Shown: piece after piece, positions 1 to 6,124 of the stretch
Numbering within the stretch: position 1 is the stretch's first letter
Layout of the letters: every line of letters begins with the position of its first letter
DNA from: Gemmatimonadota bacterium
GTDB taxonomy: Bacteria > GCA-2686955
Reading direction: 5' to 3'
DNA length: 6,569 nucleotides
NCBI GenBank assembly: GCA_026991065.1
Contig: JALXCG010000304.1
Span: 1-6,569 of the forward strand
Notes under the pieces: generated by a model
Seen by the model: only the letters and a program-made list of their open reading frames with translations
The model's database searches: none
What the model was told of the DNA's origin: nothing
Program-made: the position numbers and the translations under genes

Positions 1-957
1 ACCCCGGCCGCTCCGGCCGTGGTCACCCCCCCGTCGCCCACGGTCGCCTGGCGCCCGGCCGAAGTCACGGTTGAGACCGCCGATCCAAGCATGGCCGCCG
101 CCTCCAGCTTCGTGGTTGTCCCGGCGGCCCGGATCGGGGCGCCGCGGGCACCGGTGGCGCCGATGGATCTGCGCCTGCTCTATGGCGCCCGCAACGGCCT
201 GGAGAGCCGCGGTTACCAGTGGGCGGGAAGCAGCATCCGCAACCCCGATCTGGTGGTGGCCGTGGATTGGCGCTTCCCTTCGCCAGGGGGCGCCGCCGGG
301 AAACCGCTGCGCCGCTCCTGGCCCGAGCGCGTCACCGCCCTTCCCGGCGACCGCGACGCGATCGCAATTGCTCCCGAGTGGGGCCTCTGGCCACCTCCGT
401 CGCGCCACGACTCCGCCCGGTCCGCCGCGGCGGACGACCCGGCGGCTCCTCCCGCCGCTCCCCTCGCTGAAGCGGCAAGTGAACTTCCCTGGCGCACCGC
501 CACGGTGCGGGTCACCATTTTTGACTCCTCCAGCGGCACTCTCCTGTGGGAGGCGGAGGGACGTGGCGCCACTCAGGAATGGCGCGGCGGCGTCGCCCTG
601 CCGCGCGTCCTCGATGCCGTTCTTGCGCGCCTGCCGCGGGCCCGGCGTCCCGCCCACCGCCTGCGCCGCGATGAGGGACGACTCGGCGTGCGACTGTGGA
701 TGGCCACCGACGACGGGCGCCACTTCTATCCCCGGGTGGAAGCCCTGGCGCCGGGCCTGCCTGCCGCCCAGGAATTGGAGGTCGGGGATCGGATTCTTGA
801 AATCGAGACCACCGCGGCAGCCGATCTACCATTGGTAGACCTTTACGACCTTCTGCGCGGTCCGCCCGGAACGGTCCTGCGCTTGCGCGTAGCGCCGGCC
901 GCCGGCGGGGAGCCGCGCGTGGTCTACATCCGCCGGGTGATCGGCCGCCAGCCATGA
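1..957 (+). CDS. DUF4136-like / PDZ-domain protein, 5' end outside window
   Basis: The frame is open from the left edge, so the true start is probably upstream; the first possible start inside is a GTG at 19. Counting from that GTG there are 312 residues. Residues about 30-206 look like a DUF4136-type envelope domain: a helix around 50-66 (DLRLLYGARNGLESRGY), then NPDLVVAVDW at 75-84, and a strand ending in GTLLWEAEG at 173-181, the usual 'D..tG.llW.g.a' close of that family. A proline/alanine-rich insert lies at 125-155. Residues about 219-308 resemble a PDZ domain, with an LEVGDRILEI core at 253-262 and a final strand at 299-306. PDZ domains bind exposed C-termini or partner proteins. Any signal peptide or lipobox would lie off the window. 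Its TGA overlaps an in-frame ATG of the protease frame (ATGA, 954-957). The domain split is fairly clear; the family assignment is moderate, and no enzymatic function can be stated. Confidence 0.7.
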   Translation, partial: TPAAPAVVTPPSPTVAWRPAEVTVETADPSMAAASSFVVVPAARIGAPRAPVAPMDLRLLYGARNGLESRGYQWAGSSIRNPDLVVAVDWRFPSPGGAAGKPLRRSWPERVTALPGDRDAIAIAPEWGLWPPPSRHDSARSAAADDPAAPPAAPLAEAASELPWRTATVRVTIFDSSSGTLLWEAEGRGATQEWRGGVALPRVLDAVLARLPRARRPAHRLRRDEGRLGVRLWMATDDGRHFYPRVEALAPGLPAAQELEVGDRILEIETTAAADLPLVDLYDLLRGPPGTVLRLRVAPAAGGEPRVVYIRRVIGRQP

Positions 958-981
958 GTGTCCCTCGAATCCGCCGGTCGC

Positions 982-1010
982 TTGAGGACCCCGCTCTCGA
1001 TCGCTATCTT
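982..1010 (+). promoter_or_regulatory. Candidate sigma70-type promoter for the ClpP-like gene
   Basis: TTGAGG (982-987) and TATCTT (1005-1010) are separated by 17 bases. Each matches the TTGACA/TATAAT consensus at four of six positions. It lies after the stop of the DUF4136/PDZ gene and about 70 bases before the ATG at 1080. It therefore agrees with the signal-peptide-based start, and would fall inside the coding region if translation began at 954. Chance matches of this quality are common. Confidence 0.33.
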
Positions 1011-1079
1011 TCCGCAGGCGAGTCGCCGCACTCGTGCCACTCCGCCACAACCCAACCCGTGCCTCCCGGACTTCCCAAA

Positions 1080-1733
1080 ATGTCCATTCTCTCTGCCATC
1101 CGCTCCTCGCTTCAGGCTCCTCTTTTTGCGCTTTGCATTGCCCTTCTGGCCCCCGCCCTCATTCCCGGGCCCGGCCGGCCGGCTGCCTGCGCCAAAGCAC
1201 TGCTGGAGGCTCCCGCCAGTCGCCGCCAGGTGCTGCTGTTCGGCCGCGTCGACGCTGAGTTGGCGCGCGACGTAGCGGAGCAGTTGCTCGACCTCGACCA
1301 GGAGAGCCACGAAGAGATTGACCTGCTGATCAACTCCACCGGCGGTTCCATCGGCGATGCCCGCGCCATCCTCAGCGTCTTCCAACTGATCGAATCACCC
1401 GTGAATACTGTTTGCATGGGCTATGCCTGGTCGAGCGCCGCCACCATCCTTGCCGGAGGTACCGGGGCACGGCAGGCGTTCGAGCACACCTCGGTGATGA
1501 TCCACGAACTCTCCTGGGAGGACTCGGGGCGCATCTCCGCGCTGGAGACCACGGCCCGCCAGGGGCGCCGCGACAACGATCTCGAAGTGAGCCTTCTGGC
1601 CAGATTCAGCGGCCGTGACCCCGATCTGATCCGTCGCGACATGCGCCAGGACTTCTATCTCTCCGCCAGCGAAGCCCGCGACTACGGCCTGATCGACAGT
1701 GTGCTTCCGCTCAAGGGCGGCAAACACCGCTAG
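1080..1733 (+). CDS. ClpP-fold serine protease with signal peptide
   Basis: Homologue of the ClpP peptidase, 217 residues from the ATG at 1080. The triad is complete: Ser118 in CMGYAWSSAAT (ClpP: CMGQAASMGA), His142 in SVMIHE, and Asp191 in DFYLSASEA. The spacings (24 and 49 residues) match E. coli ClpP (25 and 49). The LINSTGGS segment matches the LINSPGGS strand that lines the active site, with Thr for Pro. The first 38 or so residues look like a signal peptide: Arg9, a hydrophobic stretch at about 14-29, then a likely cleavage after ACA. The mature part starts close to the conserved QVLLFGRVD strand, so the roughly 20-25 N-terminal residues that form ClpP's axial loops are missing. A longer frame from the ATG at 954 would put 42 polar residues before the hydrophobic segment. 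I prefer 1080 because of the signal peptide and the promoter candidate, although no good ribosome binding site is seen at either start. Probably an exported, ATPase-independent protease; the substrate is unknown. Confidence 0.83.
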   Translation: MSILSAIRSSLQAPLFALCIALLAPALIPGPGRPAACAKALLEAPASRRQVLLFGRVDAELARDVAEQLLDLDQESHEEIDLLINSTGGSIGDARAILSVFQLIESPVNTVCMGYAWSSAATILAGGTGARQAFEHTSVMIHELSWEDSGRISALETTARQGRRDNDLEVSLLARFSGRDPDLIRRDMRQDFYLSASEARDYGLIDSVLPLKGGKHR

Positions 1734-3492
1734 GAGCCCGTCGCGCATTGGTCGCGAGCGGCAGCGTCCAGGAGAAGCAGGCGCCACCGCTGCCGCCCGG
1801 CTCAATCTCGAGCCGGCTGCCATGCTGCTCCAGAATCCGCCGCACCAGCGCCAGGCCACAGCCGTCGCTCGCCGTTTCAGCCCGCGCCGCCTCCGGCGGC
1901 AATCCGGGACCGTTGTCCGCCACTTCGATCCGCACCCGCTCCCCCTCCGCCCGCGTTGTCCGAATCCTGATGCGGCAGCCGGAGCGAGCCGCGACCGCGT
2001 TGCAGAAAAGCTCCCGGAGGGCCAACTCCAACTGTTCGGGAACCGCTCTCACCCGCGGATCGGAGTGGTGCAGGTTCATCTCCAGCGCTGCCCCCCGGGC
2101 GCCGGGCTCCAGCCGCAGCGCGTCCACCGCATCGCGCACCAGCGCGTTGAGGTCGATCTCTTGGCTGCGGGCCTCGAAGTGCGCCAACCGGGTCAGGCGC
2201 CGCGCTTCCTGCCGGGCCTCCGCCACCACCCGGGTCAACTCCTCCCGCGCCGCCTCCTCCCCCGAAGACAGCCGCTCCAGCAACTCCTCCATCGCGGCCA
2301 GCGCCGCGCCGAACCACCGCCCGTCGCGCAATGCCCGGCGCCCATCCGCCGCCAATCTCTCCGCCGCGATCCGTCGCCGCTCCCGCCGGGTTCGCTCATT
2401 GATGCAGGTCACCCGGGTCAGCGCGCCCATCACCTCACCCGCATCGCTGTGTACCGGCGCGGCGGTAACCTCCACATCCACGCAGGCCGATTCGCCCGCG
2501 GCCCGCGGCCCCAGGCGCAAGCGCCGATCGCGCAGCGGTGCCCCCGTGGCGATGCTCTCGGCGATGATCTCCGCCAGTTCCTCACCATGTTCCAGCCCAT
2601 CGGCCACCGGGTTTCCCCGCAACTTCCCGGCCTCGATTCCCCAGATCCTCTCCACCTGCCGGTTTGCCGCCTGCACCGCACCCAGGATGTTGGTCGAGAC
2701 CAGAGCATCCGGCGCACCGTTGAAGAGCGCGTCACGATAGCGTTGTGCCGCCTGCAACTCCTGAATCAGGCTCATGTTCTTGACCGCGATCGCCAGTTGG
2801 GCCGAGAGCAGTCGCAGCACCCGCTCGGTGGCCGAACCCAGAGTTTCCGGGTGATTGGTCCAGAGCGCGATCACGCCCAGATTCTCCCGCGCAAAGAGCA
2901 GCGGAAAGGCGAAGAGCGCCTGCGCCGTCTGCGCTTCCAGAACCGACGCATCCGGGTCGTTCAGCGTGTCCGCCACACAGCGCCCCTGCTCCTGCATCGC
3001 CACCTTGCCCAAGATGCCGTCGCCGACATGCAGCTTGCGCGCCGGATTGTCGAGCGATCGCAGCCAGCGCCCGCGCACCACGAACACTTCCGCCTCTTCG
3101 GTGCCGGTCAGCCGTGCCAACTGCTCGGTCACCCGCCGCATCTGCGTGGCCACGTCGCTTTCGCTCGCCAGTGCCTCATTCACCACACGCAGCAGCGACA
3201 ATTCATCAATCTTGTCCTGCAGCGTCTGTTGATTGCGCTCCAGGAGGCGTCGCAGCATCGCCTGTTGCGCCTCGGTGCTGCCGCGCCGCGTTCCCTCGCG
3301 ATTCGCCCCCGTCTCCGCCGGCCCCTCGCGATCCGCCTCCATCGCCTCCATCGCTGCCGTTCCGGCCATCGCCTCCGTCGCTGTCGTCCCCTCCGTCCCT
3401 GCCGTCACCGCTGCCGCTGTCGCCGCCCTCGTGTTCGCTGCCTTTTCCCCTCTGCCCTCCCCATTCTCCACGCGTGCTTCGACCCGCGTCAC
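1711..3492 (-). CDS. GAF-PAS histidine-kinase-like ATPase lacking the phospho-acceptor His
   Basis: Sensor protein of 593 residues, with no membrane segment, so cytoplasmic. Domains in order: low-complexity Ala/Thr/Glu/Gly tail (about 8-75), coiled coil (76-105), GAF (about 106-240), PAS (about 250-366), DHp-like helical pair (372-455), and HATPase (456-580). ATP-binding boxes are visible: N-box ELFCNAV with Asn498, D-box DNGPG at 526-530, and glycine box GCGLAL at 544-549. The H-box is degenerate: aligned without gaps to a common ERLAALG...HELNNPL kinase pattern, the segment at 378-401 has Arg392 at the His position and Ala for the following Asn-Pro. It therefore should not autophosphorylate in the normal way. 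The GTG at 3492 is chosen because it overlaps the stop of the HDOD gene (GTGA) and has GGGAG 7 bases upstream; an in-frame ATG at 3573 would overlap that gene by 85 bases. Last gene of the operon. Its 3' end overlaps the convergent protease gene by 23 bases. Confidence 0.85.
   Translation of the reverse strand: MTRVEARVENGEGRGEKAANTRAATAAAVTAGTEGTTATEAMAGTAAMEAMEADREGPAETGANREGTRRGSTEAQQAMLRRLLERNQQTLQDKIDELSLLRVVNEALASESDVATQMRRVTEQLARLTGTEEAEVFVVRGRWLRSLDNPARKLHVGDGILGKVAMQEQGRCVADTLNDPDASVLEAQTAQALFAFPLLFARENLGVIALWTNHPETLGSATERVLRLLSAQLAIAVKNMSLIQELQAAQRYRDALFNGAPDALVSTNILGAVQAANRQVERIWGIEAGKLRGNPVADGLEHGEELAEIIAESIATGAPLRDRRLRLGPRAAGESACVDVEVTAAPVHSDAGEVMGALTRVTCINERTRRERRRIAAERLAADGRRALRDGRWFGAALAAMEELLERLSSGEEAAREELTRVVAEARQEARRLTRLAHFEARSQEIDLNALVRDAVDALRLEPGARGAALEMNLHHSDPRVRAVPEQLELALRELFCNAVAARSGCRIRIRTTRAEGERVRIEVADNGPGLPPEAARAETASDGCGLALVRRILEQHGSRLEIEPGGSGGACFSWTLPLATNARRAPSGVCRP
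3331..3430 (-). repeat. Degenerate short tandem repeat in the kinase N-terminus
   Basis: On the + strand this stretch is built of C/T-rich three-base-periodic units. Two perfect adjacent 9-base copies (cgcctccat at 3334-3342 and 3343-3351) are followed by many imperfect variants. It encodes the Ala/Thr/Met/Glu/Gly-rich segment (about residues 22-54) of the kinase-like protein. The unit length keeps the frame, so copy number could change without breaking the gene. Confidence 0.55.
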
Positions 3493-4412
3493 GAGCGCGC
3501 TCCCGGTCCACGGACGATTCGCTGCCGGATCGCCAGCAGATCCCGCAGCGTGACACCCAGCGGCTCCAGCCACTCCGGCGCGATCCCCCCGCTGCTCTCC
3601 GCCGACTCTCCGCCGTCATCCCCCACCGCGTTCTTCGCACCCTCCTCGGCCGCCTCATCGAAATGCGCCAGCGCATTCGCCAGCCGCAACAGCGCCGCCA
3701 GCACCGGGGCTTCGGTCGCGCCTTCCGGTGCGTGGTGTGCCCCGACCCCATCCACCAGCAGGCCCGGTAACTGCCACCGTTCCAGCAGCCACGCCCCCAC
3801 CTCCTCGTGGCGAACCGCGAAAACCCGTTCCTCGATCTCCCGCGCGGAATCTCCAGTCGTGATCTGGATCTCCATCACGTCGGCGTACTGTTCAGGAAAC
3901 TCCCGCTCAATCACGATCTTGCCGATGTCGTGCAGGAGCCCGGCGACGAACAGGTCCGGAACCTCCGCCTCCACCTTGGCCTGCGCCCCGATCGCCCGTG
4001 CCAGCCGCGCCACGAGAATGGAGTGTTCCCACAAGCGCTCACGCACCACCGGATTGCCCGCATCGTTGTCCCACATCCCCATCACCGCCGCCGCCATCGC
4101 CAGGGATTGCACCTCTTCGAATCCCAGCATGGTGATCGCCAGCGAAACACTGGTCAACTGGCGGTGGAATCCATAGTAGGCCGCGTTCACCAGGCGCAGG
4201 AGCTTGGCGGTCAAGCCGGGGTCGCGACAGATCACCGCCGAAAGATCGTCCGCTGACGTATCGGGGTTGAGCAGCAGTTCATTGATCTCGCCGACCACGG
4301 CGGGAAAAGTCGGCAGATCACGGATCTGTCGCAGATGCGCCCAAGTCAGTTCCCGATTGGCATTGAGCGGCTGCGGATCTACGGTCAGAGCGGGGTTCGA
4401 GAGACGGGCCAT
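3489..4412 (-). CDS. HDOD-domain signalling protein
   Basis: Protein of 307 residues, with the HDOD domain at about 30-250. The opening DLPTFPAVVGEINELL (32-47) is typical, as are IDP-like CRDPGLTAKLLRLVNAAYYG (62-81) and the SLAITMLGFEEVQSLA stretch. HDOD proteins usually act as signal-transduction scaffolds and mostly lack catalysis. Here several residues of the related HD hydrolases remain: His130, His161-Asp162 in LLHDIGK, His202, and His226-His227; the last expected Asp appears to be Asn246. Residues 253-275 are an acidic, Gly/Ser-rich linker, followed by a short helical C-terminus. Start: the ATG at 4412 has GGAG 5 bases upstream. An in-frame ATG at 4442 would add 10 residues but has only AGAAG 3 bases away, so I prefer 4412. 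The stop overlaps the GTG of the kinase gene, implying translational coupling and equal expression. Substrate or partner unknown. Confidence 0.88.
   Translation of the reverse strand: MARLSNPALTVDPQPLNANRELTWAHLRQIRDLPTFPAVVGEINELLLNPDTSADDLSAVICRDPGLTAKLLRLVNAAYYGFHRQLTSVSLAITMLGFEEVQSLAMAAAVMGMWDNDAGNPVVRERLWEHSILVARLARAIGAQAKVEAEVPDLFVAGLLHDIGKIVIEREFPEQYADVMEIQITTGDSAREIEERVFAVRHEEVGAWLLERWQLPGLLVDGVGAHHAPEGATEAPVLAALLRLANALAHFDEAAEEGAKNAVGDDGGESAESSGGIAPEWLEPLGVTLRDLLAIRQRIVRGPGARS
3500..3504 (-). promoter_or_regulatory. Ribosome binding site fixing the kinase GTG start
   Basis: GGGAG on the - strand lies 7 bases upstream of the GTG at 3492, inside the last codons of the HDOD gene. Together with the GTGA overlap it supports the GTG start over the in-frame ATG at 3573. 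Confidence 0.6.
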
Positions 4413-4417
4413 GACGA

Positions 4418-4421
4418 CTCC
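4418..4421 (-). promoter_or_regulatory. Ribosome binding site favouring the HDOD start at 4412
   Basis: GGAG on the - strand lies 5 bases before the ATG at 4412. The alternative ATG at 4442 has no comparable motif at usual spacing. Confidence 0.55.
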
Positions 4422-4428
4422 AGAGCGG

Positions 4429-4446
4429 GTGGATATGGACATCCAC
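4429..4446. repeat. Inverted repeat in the gap before the HDOD gene
   Basis: GTGGAT (4429-4434) and ATCCAC (4441-4446) are perfect 6-base arms around a 6-base centre. If the HDOD gene starts at 4412, the repeat is in its leader, 7 bases from the ribosome binding site. It could be a protein-binding site or an RNA hairpin controlling translation. It is short enough that chance is possible. Confidence 0.4.
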
Positions 4447-4460
4447 TTCTATCATCGGCA

Positions 4461-4479
4461 GATCCCCGCTGATCCCCGC
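4461..4479. repeat. Direct repeat pair, 10-base period
   Basis: gatccccgc occurs at 4461-4469 and again at 4471-4479, separated by one base, so the copies lie about one helical turn apart. They sit in the 78-base gap between the receiver gene and the HDOD gene, next to the inverted repeat at 4429-4446. Such an arrangement is compatible with an operator for a dimeric regulator, but no known site is recognised. Confidence 0.4.
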
Positions 4480-4490
4480 GCCTTTTTGCC

Positions 4491-5285
4491 CTACCCTTCT
4501 TCGCGCACCTCGCGCACCTCGCGCACGGCGCGCACCAGCGCCTTGATCTCCCCGATACGAAACGGCTTGGGCAGAACCTGGTCGACCCCCTCGTGGCGCT
4601 TTCCATCGGTCGCCCAGCCGGTCATCAGCACCACATGAGTCGCGGCTGCCGCGCCCTTAATGCGCGCCGCCAGATCCTCTCCGCTCTCGGCTCCCAAGTA
4701 GAGATCGGTAAAGACCAGGGCGTGGCGATGCTGCACAAAAAGTGCCCACCCGTCGGCCGCCGTCGCCGCCCCATCGACCGGGCATCCCTCGCCGTTCAGC
4801 ACATCCCGCAGAATGTCCCGAATGCTGGGATCATCATCGATCACCAGCACCCGCAACCCGGCAGCACTCGATTGCTCCGGTGCCTCGTCCAACCGGCTCT
4901 CGTCGCCTCTTTCGACCCCCTCTTCCTCCCGCGCCGCCGTCGAGCCCGGCATCTGCCGCCCCCCATCCAGCGGCCCCGCGCCGCTCGCAGCGCCCAACAT
5001 CACCCCCTGCTGCTCCCCCTCCAGCGGACACACCCTGCGCGCGATTCGACGGCTTCTCTCGAACGCCGTCGCCGTCTCCAGCGCCAACCCCACCAACTCA
5101 TCAATCTCCGCCGCCAGCGACTCCTCCGGCACCCTCATCTGCAACTGCTGCCCCTTCAGAACCAGGGCCGCCAGATGGTTTCCCGCAGCATGCAACGAGC
5201 GCCTGAGTTCCGCGTTCAGCGCCGCCTCAGTGGGCTGCCCGCCACCCTTCACACCATCCTTGCCCGTCCCGGGAAGCTCCCGCAT
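4491..5285 (-). CDS. Response-regulator receiver protein with N-terminal H-box-like hairpin
   Basis: Protein of 264 residues. The C-terminal receiver (REC) domain spans about 144-254: acidic cluster Asp150-Asp151-Asp152 (LVIDDDPS), phospho-acceptor Asp194 (VFTDLYLG), Thr222 (VLMTG) and Lys240 (LPKPF), all the residues needed for phosphorylation. There is no DNA-binding or enzymatic output domain after it. Residues about 22-85 form two predicted helices. The first holds RSLHAAGNHLAAL (30-42), matching the kinase H-box pattern H-x3-N-x-L with His32 and Asn36; the second runs from about 57 to 85. A low-complexity, Gly/Glu-rich linker (about 88-142) joins the halves. The C-terminus has a VREVREVRE repeat. 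The ATG at 5285 overlaps the stop of the upstream nuclease gene (TGATG), with GAGGAG very close upstream; a GTG at 5288 is also possible. It may receive or relay phosphate for the His-less kinase of the same operon (inference). Confidence 0.87.
   Translation of the reverse strand: MRELPGTGKDGVKGGGQPTEAALNAELRRSLHAAGNHLAALVLKGQQLQMRVPEESLAAEIDELVGLALETATAFERSRRIARRVCPLEGEQQGVMLGAASGAGPLDGGRQMPGSTAAREEEGVERGDESRLDEAPEQSSAAGLRVLVIDDDPSIRDILRDVLNGEGCPVDGAATAADGWALFVQHRHALVFTDLYLGAESGEDLAARIKGAAAATHVVLMTGWATDGKRHEGVDQVLPKPFRIGEIKALVRAVREVREVREEG
4501..4536 (-). repeat. Four-copy 9-base tandem repeat at the 3' end of the receiver gene
   Basis: On the + strand tcgcgcacc occurs twice (4501-4509, 4510-4518), then tcgcgcacg (4519-4527) and gcgcgcacc (4528-4536). 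It encodes the repeated Val-Arg-Glu / Ala-Val-Arg end of the receiver protein. Being a multiple of three, expansion or loss would only lengthen or shorten the last helix. Confidence 0.7.
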
Positions 5286-5968
5286 CACTCCTCATTTCCC
5301 GGTTCCGCCTTGGCTTCCAGCTCCTGAATCTGGTCCCGCACCCGCGCCGCCCGCTCAAAATCCTCCGCCGCGATCGCCGAATTCATCTCCCGCCGCAAAA
5401 CATCGAGCTGATCACCGCGTGACTCCGGCGGCGGCGAAACCTCTTGCGTGAGCGCCTCGACCGCCTGCCGCACCCGGTCGGTACTGGGCCGAATCGAACC
5501 CACCACCGGCGACGAGCGCAGCCGCGGCGGCAGAATCACCGCCTCACCCCGACGCTCCACCTTGCGCACGCACGCCTCCTCCATCACCGACTCCTCCACC
5601 AGAATCGGAATCTCCGCCTTGAGGGCCAGCACAATGCTGTCCGAAGGACGGGCATCGAGCACGTGCAAATGGTTGTCCGCCGTGCGCAACGACAACTCGG
5701 CGTAAAACGTCCCCTCCTCCAGCCGCACGATCGCCACCCGTTCCACCCGGCACTCGAACGCCCGGGCCACATTCATCAACAGGTCGTGCGAGAGCGGCCG
5801 CTGAAACTTCTCGCCGATCAACTCCAGATGGATCGCATAGGCCTCGGCCGGACCGACCACGATTGGCAGCACCCGATCTTCGCGCCCCGCCTCGCGCAAA
5901 AAGACCGTCTTGCCCTCGTGATGGGGCAGATCCGCCAAGCCGACCACTCTGACCTCGACAAAAGCCAC
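5285..5968 (-). CDS. Bifunctional nuclease (BFN/DUF151) with UVR motif
   Basis: Protein of 227 residues. Residues 1-133 are a BFN (DUF151) domain: opening MAFVEVRVVGL, the core RVLPIVVGPAEAYAIHLEL (32-50), and the family signature LDARPSDSIVLALKAEIPI (104-122). BFN proteins are related to a plant nuclease reported to act on RNA and DNA; bacterial roles are poorly known. Residues about 187-221 are a UVR motif, as in UvrB/UvrC (LRREMNSAIAAEDFERAARV, then RDQIQ), normally used for protein-protein contact. The combination is known in several bacterial phyla. A TTG at 5983 is in frame, but the GTG at 5968 is chosen because AGGAGG lies 5 bases upstream of it and the protein then begins where BFN proteins usually do. 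First gene of the four-gene set; its stop shares bases with the next start. No membrane segments; cytoplasmic. Confidence 0.92.
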   Translation of the reverse strand: MAFVEVRVVGLADLPHHEGKTVFLREAGREDRVLPIVVGPAEAYAIHLELIGEKFQRPLSHDLLMNVARAFECRVERVAIVRLEEGTFYAELSLRTADNHLHVLDARPSDSIVLALKAEIPILVEESVMEEACVRKVERRGEAVILPPRLRSSPVVGSIRPSTDRVRQAVEALTQEVSPPPESRGDQLDVLRREMNSAIAAEDFERAARVRDQIQELEAKAEPGNEE

Positions 5969-5973
5969 GAAAT

Positions 5974-5979
5974 CCTCCT
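5974..5979 (-). promoter_or_regulatory. Strong ribosome binding site fixing the nuclease GTG start
   Basis: AGGAGG on the - strand with a 5-base spacer (ATTTC) before the GTG at 5968. It excludes the upstream TTG at 5983, which lies on the other side of the motif. Confidence 0.75.
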
Positions 5980-6058
5980 GCAAACAAAACAGTTTCTGCG
6001 CTCAGGCAGTGGCGCCGCTGGAAAACACTCGTCGATCGCGCCCTCGCCCTCATTAAAG

Positions 6059-6088
6059 ATACTAGGAGCCGGGGGGGCCTCTCGGCAA
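6059..6088 (-). promoter_or_regulatory. Candidate sigma70-type promoter for the nuclease/two-component operon
   Basis: Reading the - strand, TTGCCG (6088-6083) and TAGTAT (6064-6059) are 18 bases apart. Each matches the consensus hexamers at four of six positions. The predicted transcript would have a leader of about 85 bases before the GTG at 5968. Two phased A-tracts lie roughly 40-50 bases further upstream. Confidence 0.38.
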
Positions 6089-6124
6089 CCCGACGTTTCC
6101 CCCAGTCGGCCTTTCCGGTCTCTC

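Noticed and set aside
954-1079. N-terminal extension of the ClpP-like protein from an ATG overlapping the previous stop
   Set aside because: It would put 42 polar residues before a classic signal peptide and has no good ribosome binding site; kept only as an alternative start.
1741-1757. Stem-loop TCGCG/CGCGA with a 7-base loop just after the protease stop
   Set aside because: Only five base pairs, no T-run after it, and it lies inside the kinase coding region; not a convincing terminator.
3493-3573. N-terminal extension of the kinase from an upstream ATG
   Set aside because: It would overlap the HDOD gene by 85 bases, whereas the GTG at 3492 has a ribosome binding site and a GTGA overlap.
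1699-4176. Very long open frame on the + strand, opposite the kinase and HDOD genes
   Set aside because: Its translation is Arg/Pro/His-rich with no domain. It is explained by the high GC content and codon bias of the real genes on the - strand, both of which show clear families.
5271-5281. GGGA/TCCC mini-hairpin just inside the receiver gene
   Set aside because: A four-base stem is expected by chance in GC-rich coding DNA.
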